DNA of 64,000 nt from Schaalia suimastitidis DSM 15538. GTDB taxonomy: Bacteria > Actinomycetota > Actinomycetes > Actinomycetales > Actinomycetaceae. Of the stretch, positions 8,010-16,441 are shown one piece after another (the first letter of the stretch is position 1; each line of letters starts with the position of its first letter). Made by a program: the position numbers and the translations under genes. Where the stretch lies: assembly GCF_000429105.1 (NCBI RefSeq), contig NZ_AUBF01000006.1:124001-188000 (forward strand), read 5' to 3'. The notes beneath the pieces are model-generated. The model saw only the letters and a program-made list of their open reading frames with translations, was not told the DNA's origin and did not search any database.

Positions 8010-10214
8010 GTGGATACCTCGACACATAGTGATCGTTCAGTAGGCACCGGAGCCGACGAGCGACATACGCACCGCCATTTTTCTCGTGCACGCGCAGCAC
8101 TGCTGGGCCTGGCCTTAGGGGACGCACTGGGGATGCCTACTCAGTGCCTCAGCCCAGCGCAAATCCGCGCGACCTACGGGCGGGTGGAAGGCCTCGTCAA
8201 TGCCGCCGCAGACCAACCTATCGCACCGTCAATGCCTGCGGGTTCGATCACGGACGATACCGAACAGGCACTCCTTTTGGCTATGCAGCTTATCCGCGGC
8301 GGCGGACATATTCGTGCTGATGAATTCGCAGCAGATCTGCTCGCGTGGGAGGACGAGATGCGTGCGCGTGGATCGCTTGACTTGCTGGGACCCTCAACAA
8401 AACGCGCGCTGGATGAGTTACAAGCTGGTGCGCCTCTCGGGTCCACCGGGACAACAAGCACCACCAATGGTGCGGCCATGCGTGTGACGCCCGTTGGGAT
8501 TGCATGTTCGACGCAGTCTACCGATGACTTCCGCCGTATGGTTGAGCAGTCCTGCATGGTGACGCACCATACGATTCATGGTTTTCAGTCGGCCGCGCTG
8601 GTCGCTGCAGCGGTTTCGCTGGGGATCGACGGATGCGACGTGCGGCAGGCGATACGAGGCGCACTGGAGTATGCGGAGACACTGGGTGATTTTGGCGCGT
8701 GGAATCCGCCCGCTAGCGTACTGGCACGTGCCCGCTGCGCCGTTGCCCATGCCAGCGTGCTTACCGAAACACAAGCTACTTTGACCACCATTGAACGTTG
8801 GATTATTGACGAGGTTGGTACGTCAGTGGAAGCTAATGAAGCGGTCCCCGCTGCGCTGTCACTGGCCTATATATTTGCCGATCAACCGTACGAGGCGTTG
8901 CTGATGGCTGCCAATATTGGTGGAGACACCGATACGATCGCGGCAATCGCCGGTGCGATTTTAGGCGCTTGTTGTGGCCTTGAGGTATTTCCTGCCGAAG
9001 ATATCGATCGCCTGCTTCGTGTGAATGATATAGATATTGACACTGTTGCGCGGCACCTCCTTGCATTGCGCGGTCAGTACACCACACATGGTGGACAGGT
9101 GGTGGCGGATGCTGGTTGGGCGCTGCAGTGCAGTGCAGTGCTGCCTGGTGGCGCGTCTTTGCCGGATGGGGAGACAGTGACCAGCCCGAAATACCTGCCC
9201 GGTGCGAAAGCTGTGTCCACTGAGGTCACCCAAGCACGGCCTCGGGTCCTTCACTTGGGGCAAGTGATTGTCGACCTCACGATGCGCGTCCCTCACCTAC
9301 CTACCCCAGGTGGGGACGTATTCGCAACCGAGAATGCCATCAGCGTCGGCGGAGGATTCAATACGCTGGCAGCGATCCGTCGCATGGGAGTCGAGGCCCA
9401 CTATCTGGGTGCCATTGGCTGCGGTCCAATGGCAAATGCCGCCCGCGATGCGATGACGAAGATCGGTGTGCTCATTGATGGACCGCAACTGCCCAATATG
9501 GACACAGGCTACTGCGTCGCTGTGACGGAAGCCAATGGTGAACGCAGCTTTCTTTCCACACGCGGTGCGGAAACATACCTGCCTGATGGCGCCTACGACG
9601 ACCTTGAGGTACGCGACGGCGACGTGGTCTACCTTTCAGGCTATTCGCTGTGCCAAGCCGATGGGATGCAGGCATTGCTTGACTTTTTCGCCCGCCACCA
9701 ATGCGATGGTCCCAAAGGAGGACTGCGCGCAGTATTCGATGTATCGCCGATGGTTGAGGCGATAGAAATGCCCATTATGGAAGCCGTGGCGCGTCTACAT
9801 CCTTTGTGGTCACTGAATGAACGCGAAGCAGGGATCCTCGCGCGACGCCTCGGTGTTGACGCTGATCAGCACCTTCCCACATTGTCGTCCATGCTGAGTA
9901 AGCGTCTCGAGGCGCCGGTACTTCTCAGGGCGGGTGCAGCCGGAGCGTGGCTGAGTAGCCCCGCAAGTGCCTTTAGTGACGCTATTGACGAACTTCACGT
10001 ACCGACGCCGACCGTTCATGTGGTTGATACCAATGGTGCAGGTGATGCACATGCAGGTGTCCTGTGTGCTGCCCTTGCTGAAGGGATTGCCCTTGCAGAG
10101 GCACTCCTACTGGCAAACTGTGCTGGGGCACTCGCGGTCACCCAATTTGGTCCCGCGACATGTCCAGAAAGGAAAGATATCGAGGCGGCGGCGCGTCAAT
10201 GTGAAGCAATTTGA
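8010..10214 (+). CDS. Fusion: ADP-ribosylglycohydrolase + PfkB-family sugar kinase (YegU-YegV-like)
   Basis: One uninterrupted 734-residue frame with two enzymes. Residues about 25-360 form an ADP-ribosylglycohydrolase (DraG-type) domain with the metal-binding SITDDTEQA (near 79) and GGDTDTIAAIAGAI (near 305). Residues about 409-734 form a ribokinase/PfkB domain with GGGFNTLAAIRRMG and the catalytic DTNGAGDAHAG (near 673). In E. coli, yegU and yegV encode these as separate neighbouring genes, so the fusion implies consecutive or coupled steps, perhaps hydrolysis of an N-ribosyl compound and phosphorylation of the product (inference). GTG 8010 has a weak ribosome-binding site. A MerR regulator follows 25 bp downstream. 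Confidence 0.88.
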   Translation: MDTSTHSDRSVGTGADERHTHRHFSRARAALLGLALGDALGMPTQCLSPAQIRATYGRVEGLVNAAADQPIAPSMPAGSITDDTEQALLLAMQLIRGGGHIRADEFAADLLAWEDEMRARGSLDLLGPSTKRALDELQAGAPLGSTGTTSTTNGAAMRVTPVGIACSTQSTDDFRRMVEQSCMVTHHTIHGFQSAALVAAAVSLGIDGCDVRQAIRGALEYAETLGDFGAWNPPASVLARARCAVAHASVLTETQATLTTIERWIIDEVGTSVEANEAVPAALSLAYIFADQPYEALLMAANIGGDTDTIAAIAGAILGACCGLEVFPAEDIDRLLRVNDIDIDTVARHLLALRGQYTTHGGQVVADAGWALQCSAVLPGGASLPDGETVTSPKYLPGAKAVSTEVTQARPRVLHLGQVIVDLTMRVPHLPTPGGDVFATENAISVGGGFNTLAAIRRMGVEAHYLGAIGCGPMANAARDAMTKIGVLIDGPQLPNMDTGYCVAVTEANGERSFLSTRGAETYLPDGAYDDLEVRDGDVVYLSGYSLCQADGMQALLDFFARHQCDGPKGGLRAVFDVSPMVEAIEMPIMEAVARLHPLWSLNEREAGILARRLGVDADQHLPTLSSMLSKRLEAPVLLRAGAAGAWLSSPASAFSDAIDELHVPTPTVHVVDTNGAGDAHAGVLCAALAEGIALAEALLLANCAGALAVTQFGPATCPERKDIEAAARQCEAI

Positions 10215-10239
10215 CCTGACGTAACGTGAGGTTTCTAGT

Positions 10240-11022
10240 GTGAAATCTGTGAACGAGGGCAAGGAGCTGAGCGTCGGAGAGGTTGCCAACCTTTTCGGCT
10301 TGACTGTGCGCACATTGCACCACTGGGATGATATCCACCTAGTGTGTCCCAGATGGCGAAGTGCCAGTAACGCCCGCCTATATACACGCCAAGAAATCGA
10401 AAGAATACAACACGTGCTGACCTACCGAGCAGCAGGTTTTAGCTTGGATGCTATCAAGGAGTTGCTTGATGACACTCAGCTTGATCGTGCAACACACTTT
10501 CGCAGGCAGAGGGAACTCCTCGTTCATCGACAGGAAATACTCGCAAGCATGATTCACGCTTTGGACATGCTCAGTGAAGAGGAGACACGTATGACGCTCG
10601 ACCATATTGATCAGCGATGGGGCCAAGAATTCGAGGCCGAGGCCAAGCAACGTTGGGGACATACTGAGGATTGGGCCGCCTCGGCACGCGCCAAGGAGGC
10701 AATGACCCCGAAGCAATGGCAATCATTGCAGGCCACGACCGACGATCTGGAACGACGTCTCACTCAAGCGGTGAATGACGGTATTGCATCCGATTCAGCG
10801 CAGGCGATGGCATTGGCTGAAGAACAACGCCTTGTGCTTAGTACGTGGTTCCCTATGACCCACAGTAAACACTGCCTGGTGGGGCGTGGTTACACTGAAG
10901 ATCCGCGTTTTCAACAGTATTACGAACGGCGTGCTCAAGGGCTTGCTGTGTGGTTGCGTGCGGCCATTGAGGCTAATGCGCGCGCGCATGGTGTCGACCC
11001 TGAGAATGCTCAGTGGGTGTGA
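10240..11022 (+). CDS. MerR-family regulator with TipAS-type ligand domain
   Basis: A 260-residue regulator. The winged-helix MerR head (LSVGEVANLFGLTVRTLHHWDD, then YTRQEIERIQHVLTYRAAGFSLDAIKELL) is followed by a dimer coiled coil and a C-terminal helical domain containing WFPMTHSKHCLVGRGYTEDPRFQQYYE, typical of TipAS. Such proteins bend promoters with long spacers and often sense small hydrophobic compounds. Start GTG 10240 with GTGAGG upstream. The short gap after the hydrolase-kinase fusion suggests co-transcription, so it may control that gene. Confidence 0.9.
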   Translation: MKSVNEGKELSVGEVANLFGLTVRTLHHWDDIHLVCPRWRSASNARLYTRQEIERIQHVLTYRAAGFSLDAIKELLDDTQLDRATHFRRQRELLVHRQEILASMIHALDMLSEEETRMTLDHIDQRWGQEFEAEAKQRWGHTEDWAASARAKEAMTPKQWQSLQATTDDLERRLTQAVNDGIASDSAQAMALAEEQRLVLSTWFPMTHSKHCLVGRGYTEDPRFQQYYERRAQGLAVWLRAAIEANARAHGVDPENAQWV

Positions 11023-11028
11023 AATACC

Positions 11029-11094
11029 AATATGTACGCTTCGTGTACACATTGAGTCGATATGTACGAATGAGGTATTAAATCGTACATATCA
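11029..11094 (+). repeat. 66-bp direct repeat, copy 1 (left flank of fic)
   Basis: Matches 12246-12311 at 65 of 66 bases (C/T near base 30). It holds three ATATGTACG boxes: two direct (11030-11038, 11060-11068) and one inverted (11084-11092). The last two form an 11-bp perfect palindrome pair (GATATGTACGA and TCGTACATATC). It starts 6 bp after the regulator stop codon and is AT-rich against its surroundings. Confidence 0.95.
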
Positions 11095-11136
11095 ATCGTT
11101 ATGTGTTTATATCGTCAATGTATTTGTGTATATAGG

Positions 11137-11142
11137 TATAGT
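11137..11142 (+). promoter_or_regulatory. Possible -10 box for a leaderless fic transcript
   Basis: TATAGT ends 6 bp before the preferred ATG at 11149, and no ribosome-binding site precedes that ATG. This spacing would start the mRNA at or next to the start codon, as in leaderless actinobacterial genes. No clear -35 box is seen. Confidence 0.4.
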
Positions 11143-11148
11143 TGCTGT

Positions 11149-12246
11149 ATGTGGATTACGCCTGAGAAGCCTTATCAGGAGCTGCCTGCACTCCCTCCGG
11201 CCACCGACGTTGAGAGTCCCGCAGTCCTCAAAGCTGTTATCGCAGCAAGTCGAAGCGTATCGGCTTTAGATGCTGCGTGCCGCCGTCTCCCTGATCCCAC
11301 AATGCTGATTAATGCGATACCGCTGCTTGAGGCACAAGCATCAAGCGAAATTGAGAACATCGTGACGACAAACGATGAATTATTCCGAGCAGCACACCAT
11401 GCGCTGGGACAGGCTGCAACACCAGCAGCAAAAGAAGCGCTTCGCTATAGAACAGCCCTACGTGTTGGTTCCGAGTCAATTGAAGAACGTCCATTACGAG
11501 TGCGTACAGCTGTGGAAGTATGTTCTACGCTTCTTGGCTACTCGGTAAGTGTTCGCGATAAGGAAGGTACTTACATCGGTAATCCAGCTACCCGCGAGAT
11601 TATCTACACTCCGCCCACGGGAACTGATGTGCTCAATGAACACCTTATTCATTGGGAGACATTTCTTCACGCGGATCATGGAATCGATCCACTTGTGATG
11701 ATGGCCTTACAGCACTACCAATTTGAGGCGATACATCCATTTCCTGATGCCAATGGACGAACTGGACGTATCATCAACCTTCTGTTCCTCAAAGAAAAAG
11801 GACTGCTGAACTATCCTGTTCTTTATTTATCTGGGTATATTGTGCGCAACAAGCGTGATTACTACCGTCTCTTACGGGCAGTGACCGAAAAAGACGAATG
11901 GGAACCGTGGCTACTGTTTATGATTAGGGGCTGCGACCTAATGGCACAGTGGACACTTCACCTCATTGAAAAGATAGTCGCGCTACAAGAATGCATCGAA
12001 AACAGGATACGTGAAACTATTCCACGTGCCCCCGCGGCGGAACTTGCACGCCTTCTGTTTACGCAGCCATATATCAGAATCGACGACGTCGTTGCTGCCA
12101 ACCTCGCACAGCGGGCGACAGCATCAACGTGGTTACGAGCGTTGTCCGACGAGCAAATTGTCGCGACTGAACGGATAGGGCGAAGCAAGATATTTATTAA
12201 CTACACACTGTTGGAGTCGTTATTCGCCGCACCGCTTGCCAACTAA
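11149..12246 (+). CDS. Fic-domain protein (class II, self-inhibited AMP transferase)
   Basis: A 365-residue Fic protein. The active-site motif is HPFPDANGRTGR (196-207), near the canonical HPFx(D/E)GNGRxxR but with Ala in place of the first Gly. The N-terminal Fic_N domain carries SSEIEN (65-70), matching the inhibitory (S/T)xxxE(G/N) helix of class II Fic enzymes, which blocks ATP until released. The C-terminus (DDVVAANLAQRATASTWLRALSDEQ) resembles a winged helix. Such proteins usually AMPylate proteins; the target is unknown. ATG 11149 is favoured over 11101 because the extra 16 residues are atypical. The gene sits between two 66-bp direct repeats and its stop codon overlaps the right repeat by one base. 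Confidence 0.9.
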   Translation: MWITPEKPYQELPALPPATDVESPAVLKAVIAASRSVSALDAACRRLPDPTMLINAIPLLEAQASSEIENIVTTNDELFRAAHHALGQAATPAAKEALRYRTALRVGSESIEERPLRVRTAVEVCSTLLGYSVSVRDKEGTYIGNPATREIIYTPPTGTDVLNEHLIHWETFLHADHGIDPLVMMALQHYQFEAIHPFPDANGRTGRIINLLFLKEKGLLNYPVLYLSGYIVRNKRDYYRLLRAVTEKDEWEPWLLFMIRGCDLMAQWTLHLIEKIVALQECIENRIRETIPRAPAAELARLLFTQPYIRIDDVVAANLAQRATASTWLRALSDEQIVATERIGRSKIFINYTLLESLFAAPLAN

Positions 12247-12311
12247 ATATGTACGCTTCGTGTACACATTGAGTTGATATGTACGAATGAGGTATTAAAT
12301 CGTACATATCA
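12246..12311 (+). repeat. 66-bp direct repeat, copy 2 (right flank of fic)
   Basis: Second copy of the 11029-11094 repeat, starting on the last base of the fic stop codon. Same three ATATGTACG boxes, same orientation, one mismatch. The two starts are 1217 bp apart. Confidence 0.95.
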
Positions 12312-12352
12312 GACAAATAGGGGGAACCTACTGCGGGTATCTCAACAAATAT

Positions 12353-12419
12353 GAATCTGGCTCACGAAACGCAAAAATCACAATCAAATCGTTTGACGTG
12401 CGTTTCCTGAGCCAGATTC
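12353..12419. terminator. Long imperfect hairpin between fic and trxB
   Basis: A 21-base arm at 12353-12373 (begins GAATCTGGCTCA) pairs with 12399-12419 (TGCGTTT...TGAGCCAGATTC) with only two central mismatches and a 25-base loop. Lying between convergent genes, it is probably a bidirectional terminator; it could also be a small mobile-element remnant. Confidence 0.6.
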
Positions 12420-12486
12420 GTGGGGAGGGCATGCTGAGGGGCTCACATGTGGCGACCCACTGCCCTAAGGCAATACCTCAAGTACC

Positions 12487-13419
12487 TTAGTGACCCTGAG
12501 TGGCGAGCCAACGTTCAGCATCAAGGGCTGCGCGGCATCCGGAGCCTGCGGCCGTAATTGCCTGACGGTAGGTGTGGTCGACCACATCACCACAGGCAAA
12601 AACACCGGGCACACCTGTATAAGTGGATGGCTCTTCAACAATGACATAGCCCGCCTGGTCAAGACGAAGCTGGTCAGCCAACAAATTCGTGCGCGGTAAG
12701 TGGCCGATCGCCACAAAAACACCATCGCAGGCAAGGTCGCGTTCACTACCGTCAACCGTTGACGTCAGCCGGACTCCTTCAACGGAAGCAGAACCCAGTA
12801 CCTGAGAGACCACACTATTCCACACAAATTCGATCTTCGGGTCAGCCTCAGCGCGTTCAATCATCGCCCGAGATGCCCGCAACTGGTCACGGCGGTGAAC
12901 AATGGTCACCTTCGAGGCAAACTTCGTGAGGAAGGTCGCCTCCTCCATCGCCGAATCGCCACCTCCGACAACCACTAAGTGCTTGTCACGGAAGAAGAAA
13001 CCGTCACAGGTAGCGCAGTACGATACGCCACGACCCGAAAGTATCTCTTCTCCAGGAACGTTGAGTTTACGGTACTCCGAACCCGTCGCTACGATCACCG
13101 AACGCGCGTGAAGTATCTGGTCGTCAATGGTGACCGTCTTAACCTCACCCTCAAGGGACAGGGCAGTGGCATCTTCAAAACGCACATCGGCACCGAATTT
13201 CTCTGCTTGGGCACGCATCTGTTCCATCAAATCTGGTCCCTGCACACCATCAGGAAAACCCGGGAAATTCTCAACCTCAGTGGTGGTCATAAGCGCACCA
13301 CCAGCAGCTAAGGCACCTGCAACTACAACAGGTTTCAAACCGGCACGTGCCGTGTAGATGGCGGCAGTGTAACCAGCGGGGCCGGAACCAACGATGACAA
13401 CATCATGTACAGCAGTCAT
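12487..13419 (-). CDS. trxB: Thioredoxin reductase
   Basis: A 310-residue FAD/NADPH flavoenzyme that reduces thioredoxin. The FAD-binding GSGPAGYTAAIYTARAG starts at 11, the redox pair is CATC at 135-138 (SYCATCDGFF), the NADPH motif is VVGGGDSAMEEATFL, and the C-terminal FAD motif is GVFACGDVVDHTYRQAITAAGSGC. Length is normal. It follows murJ by 34 bp on the same strand. No thioredoxin gene is adjacent, although trxA commonly follows trxB in this group. Confidence 0.96.
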   Translation of the reverse strand: MTAVHDVVIVGSGPAGYTAAIYTARAGLKPVVVAGALAAGGALMTTTEVENFPGFPDGVQGPDLMEQMRAQAEKFGADVRFEDATALSLEGEVKTVTIDDQILHARSVIVATGSEYRKLNVPGEEILSGRGVSYCATCDGFFFRDKHLVVVGGGDSAMEEATFLTKFASKVTIVHRRDQLRASRAMIERAEADPKIEFVWNSVVSQVLGSASVEGVRLTSTVDGSERDLACDGVFVAIGHLPRTNLLADQLRLDQAGYVIVEEPSTYTGVPGVFACGDVVDHTYRQAITAAGSGCRAALDAERWLATQGH

Positions 13420-13453
13420 AAGTAATATTTCACTCCTTTATTCAAGCTTGACC

Positions 13454-16441
13454 CTATTGGATCGTCGCTTCATATACCTTTGCCCTCAGTAATCCTTCAC
13501 TGGTCGGCATCGTTGTGAACGATACTGCCACAAGATCCGTTTGAGTGCCTTCTGGGAAGGTAAAGGTCACTTCCGGCCCAAGAGTGAATGTGCCAACTTC
13601 TGTACCTTGGCGAGGATCATCTGCATTGCCGATACGCACAAGTGCTTCACCCCCTGTTGTGGATGATTCCATCTGCAGGGTCAGTGATGTGACAGTTGAG
13701 ACCTGTTCAAGAGTAAAGACCATTGTCACCGTCTGGTCTTCAGCAAAGGAGTTGTAGTCATAAGAACGGGAACGCCAAAACGTGGTGGGGTCCCCGTCGA
13801 TCAGGAGGCCAGCATCATCAGGGAAGTCACCACTGCCTCGCCACGACAAAATTGACGCACCCGTGACCACGGGGGCAACGACCGGGCTAGTCTCTGGTTC
13901 AGATGGCTGCTCAGGGCTTTGCTGCTGCAAGGTATTGCCCAAAGGCTCATGGCTTGGTGACAGCCCATCCAACAATGACCTATTGCCCACGGGTGACAGC
14001 GCCGTCATCACAGCCCACACGAGTGCGAGCACCACGACCGCGACGATCGCGATTAACACCGGCTTTGACGGGTCAAAATGCGTAGGTTCGCTGCGGCGTG
14101 CCACCTCAATATCAGCGGTGTCCACACCACTTTGCTGCGCGGCAGTATCGGCTGGTGGAAGCGGTACGTCATCAGGCACAGGCCCTGCGATAGGCGCAAA
14201 ATAAGGCCGTGACGTATCGGTGAGTGCAGGACGTTCTGCAGTTTCGTCATTGAGTGGATCAATGATCGACTCAAAAGTGGGCGCCTCGGCTGTGGTCACA
14301 GGCATTCCGGTTGGCGGCGCACTCAGCGCCGAAATGTCCGCCGCAGATACGGTGCCGACTTTAGCCTGTTCTGCCTGCGGCAGTGACGCCTCATCTGCGC
14401 GTTGCTCCTGATTACTATCGCTTTCGTTGCTATTCGGGGATAACGCAATTCCAGCAGATTCATGTTCTGCTGCGGCCATGGCGCTCGCAGAGTCGGTATC
14501 CGCGCCGCCCTCGCCTACCGCATCAGGCCAGGTAAGTGCGGTGGACACGTCGGCCCCGGAAATCTCGCTGTCCCCATGGGGTAACGCGACGGCAGGTACC
14601 ACTGGGACGCCAGTAGCGGGAATATGCGAGGGCAGCGTCGTCTCCGGGTCAGCATTCGGATCGCTGATCTTGCCGACAAATAAGGCGATTTCCGAGGCCA
14701 CCGCCTTCTTTTCCGCAGACGCAAGCGCAGGTGCCTCCATCCATGCGCATAGTGCCTCAGGTAGGCGCAGCCGACGCATCATCGGGACAATAGACATGGC
14801 GGTTTCTTCCGGTGCGACGAGGCGTAGCACGAGAAGGAATACAGTGAGGACAACCAGCGAAACAACGGCAACCTTCCCAAAGGCGAGCGTTCCACGGATA
14901 AGGGTGGAATCACTCACCGTATCGACACCTAAGAGCCACAGGGCGAACCAGCCGGCGACACATGAAGCAAGGGCACATCCCAAAAGCAGCAGATAGGAGC
15001 GAATAATCTCGCGTGGACGCATATGCGGGTTGTGACGCGAAACCATTCGCAAACCGATAAACCCTTGGGTGATGCGACTGGCCGTCTCAGCCATGGCAGC
15101 GCCAACAACCCACCACGCAGCACCAGTGAGGAAGTACAGTGTCCACCCGATAATGATTTGAATACCTATCGGTATTAACATCATGCGGAAAACAGGGCGG
15201 GCATCCTCATGCGCATAAAAATATCGTTGACTCATCAGGATCATCGCCATCGTTGGCACACCCGGCATTAGTGCGACCAACACCCATGCGTAGGCGCGAA
15301 TAACCTCAGGATGAGGATTTGGCATCACGACGACCTGCATAGTCGGAACAGACGCAGCAATCAGCATTGCCATCGCTATGGACGTCAACACGGTTGTTGT
15401 ACGTAACCCCAGATGGAATTGCGTCGCTGCCGTACGTGCATCCCCATCAGCAGCGGCACCCGCAAGGCGCGTAAATACGGCCGTGGCAATCGACACTGAT
15501 ATCAGTGACTGTGGAAGCATCATGATCATAAAGGCAGTGGAATACGCGCTAATGCCCACAATTGGCGCATCATTGAGACGCCCCCACGTGTCAGCCAAGG
15601 CCGCCAAATTATTAGTCGACAACACCCCGAACTGACTGACACCAAGGGTTGCAAAGGTCCACGCAGCAACAGATGTTGCCTTCCCGAAAGATGTTCCTCG
15701 GAAATGAAAATCAGGTCGGAACTTGATGCCTGCACGTTTCATCGGCCACAGGAGGAACAAGGCTTGAGCAATGACACCAAGCGTTGCAGAGCCGCCGAGG
15801 AGCCAGAACTGCGCTGACGTGATCTCTGTGACATCAAAACGATCAGGAGACAAGCCCCAGAGGGCCAGGAAAAGACCAAGACCTGCGATACCGACAACGT
15901 TATTGACCACCGGAGCCCACATATAAGGCCCAAATACCCCATGCGCATTGAGAAGTTCGCCAAGCAGCTTATAGACGCCATAGAAGAAAATCTGAGGCAA
16001 ACACAGAAGCGAAAATGCGATAGCTAGCGAACGAATCTGCGGGTCGTAACCTGCAGCGGTGATCAGCACCAATAGAGGCGCTGCAATAAGGACAATGACA
16101 GTGATGAGGAACAGGAAGGTTCCAGCTAATGTCAGCAGACGGTTGACATATACATCACCGGTTTTGCGTTTGAGTGCTGAAACAATCTGCGGCACAAGGA
16201 GAGCATCAAAGACACCAGAGGCAAGGATATTAAAAACAAGATTCGGCAGCGTATTGGCTGTTTGAAATGCAGCATTGACGCCACCAGCAGCAGCGCCAAT
16301 CACCGCCAAAAGCATGGCATTGCGTACGAACCCAAGGATGCGTGAAACCAATGTTCCCGACGCCATGATGGCACTGGCACGCAATAAGGAGGTGCGCGCA
16401 GTAGGGATAAGCGACCCGGAGGTCGGTGTTTTTTCACTCAT
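13454..16441 (-). CDS. murJ: Lipid II flippase MurJ (MviN) with long C-terminal extension lacking a pseudokinase
   Basis: Flips the peptidoglycan precursor lipid II across the membrane. The first ~550 residues are the many-helix MurJ/MviN core (starts SLLRASAIMASGTLVSRILGF; MMLPQSLISVSIATAVFTRLA). Residues ~560-795 are a low-complexity acidic Ala/Pro/Ser linker, then one membrane helix (VLIAIVAVVVLALVWAVMTA), then an external ~130-residue beta domain resembling the discoidin-like end of mycobacterial MviN (DDAGLLIDGDPTTFWRS). The mycobacterial protein has a pseudokinase domain where this linker lies. ATG 16441 overlaps the upstream stop (ATGAGTGA) and has GGAG 8 bp upstream. Confidence 0.92.
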   Translation of the reverse strand: MSEKTPTSGSLIPTARTSLLRASAIMASGTLVSRILGFVRNAMLLAVIGAAAGGVNAAFQTANTLPNLVFNILASGVFDALLVPQIVSALKRKTGDVYVNRLLTLAGTFLFLITVIVLIAAPLLVLITAAGYDPQIRSLAIAFSLLCLPQIFFYGVYKLLGELLNAHGVFGPYMWAPVVNNVVGIAGLGLFLALWGLSPDRFDVTEITSAQFWLLGGSATLGVIAQALFLLWPMKRAGIKFRPDFHFRGTSFGKATSVAAWTFATLGVSQFGVLSTNNLAALADTWGRLNDAPIVGISAYSTAFMIMMLPQSLISVSIATAVFTRLAGAAADGDARTAATQFHLGLRTTTVLTSIAMAMLIAASVPTMQVVVMPNPHPEVIRAYAWVLVALMPGVPTMAMILMSQRYFYAHEDARPVFRMMLIPIGIQIIIGWTLYFLTGAAWWVVGAAMAETASRITQGFIGLRMVSRHNPHMRPREIIRSYLLLLGCALASCVAGWFALWLLGVDTVSDSTLIRGTLAFGKVAVVSLVVLTVFLLVLRLVAPEETAMSIVPMMRRLRLPEALCAWMEAPALASAEKKAVASEIALFVGKISDPNADPETTLPSHIPATGVPVVPAVALPHGDSEISGADVSTALTWPDAVGEGGADTDSASAMAAAEHESAGIALSPNSNESDSNQEQRADEASLPQAEQAKVGTVSAADISALSAPPTGMPVTTAEAPTFESIIDPLNDETAERPALTDTSRPYFAPIAGPVPDDVPLPPADTAAQQSGVDTADIEVARRSEPTHFDPSKPVLIAIVAVVVLALVWAVMTALSPVGNRSLLDGLSPSHEPLGNTLQQQSPEQPSEPETSPVVAPVVTGASILSWRGSGDFPDDAGLLIDGDPTTFWRSRSYDYNSFAEDQTVTMVFTLEQVSTVTSLTLQMESSTTGGEALVRIGNADDPRQGTEVGTFTLGPEVTFTFPEGTQTDLVAVSFTTMPTSEGLLRAKVYEATIQ

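Noticed and set aside
14427-14996. A 189-residue plus-strand frame over the murJ linker
   Set aside because: Antisense reading of low-complexity Ala/Ser codons.
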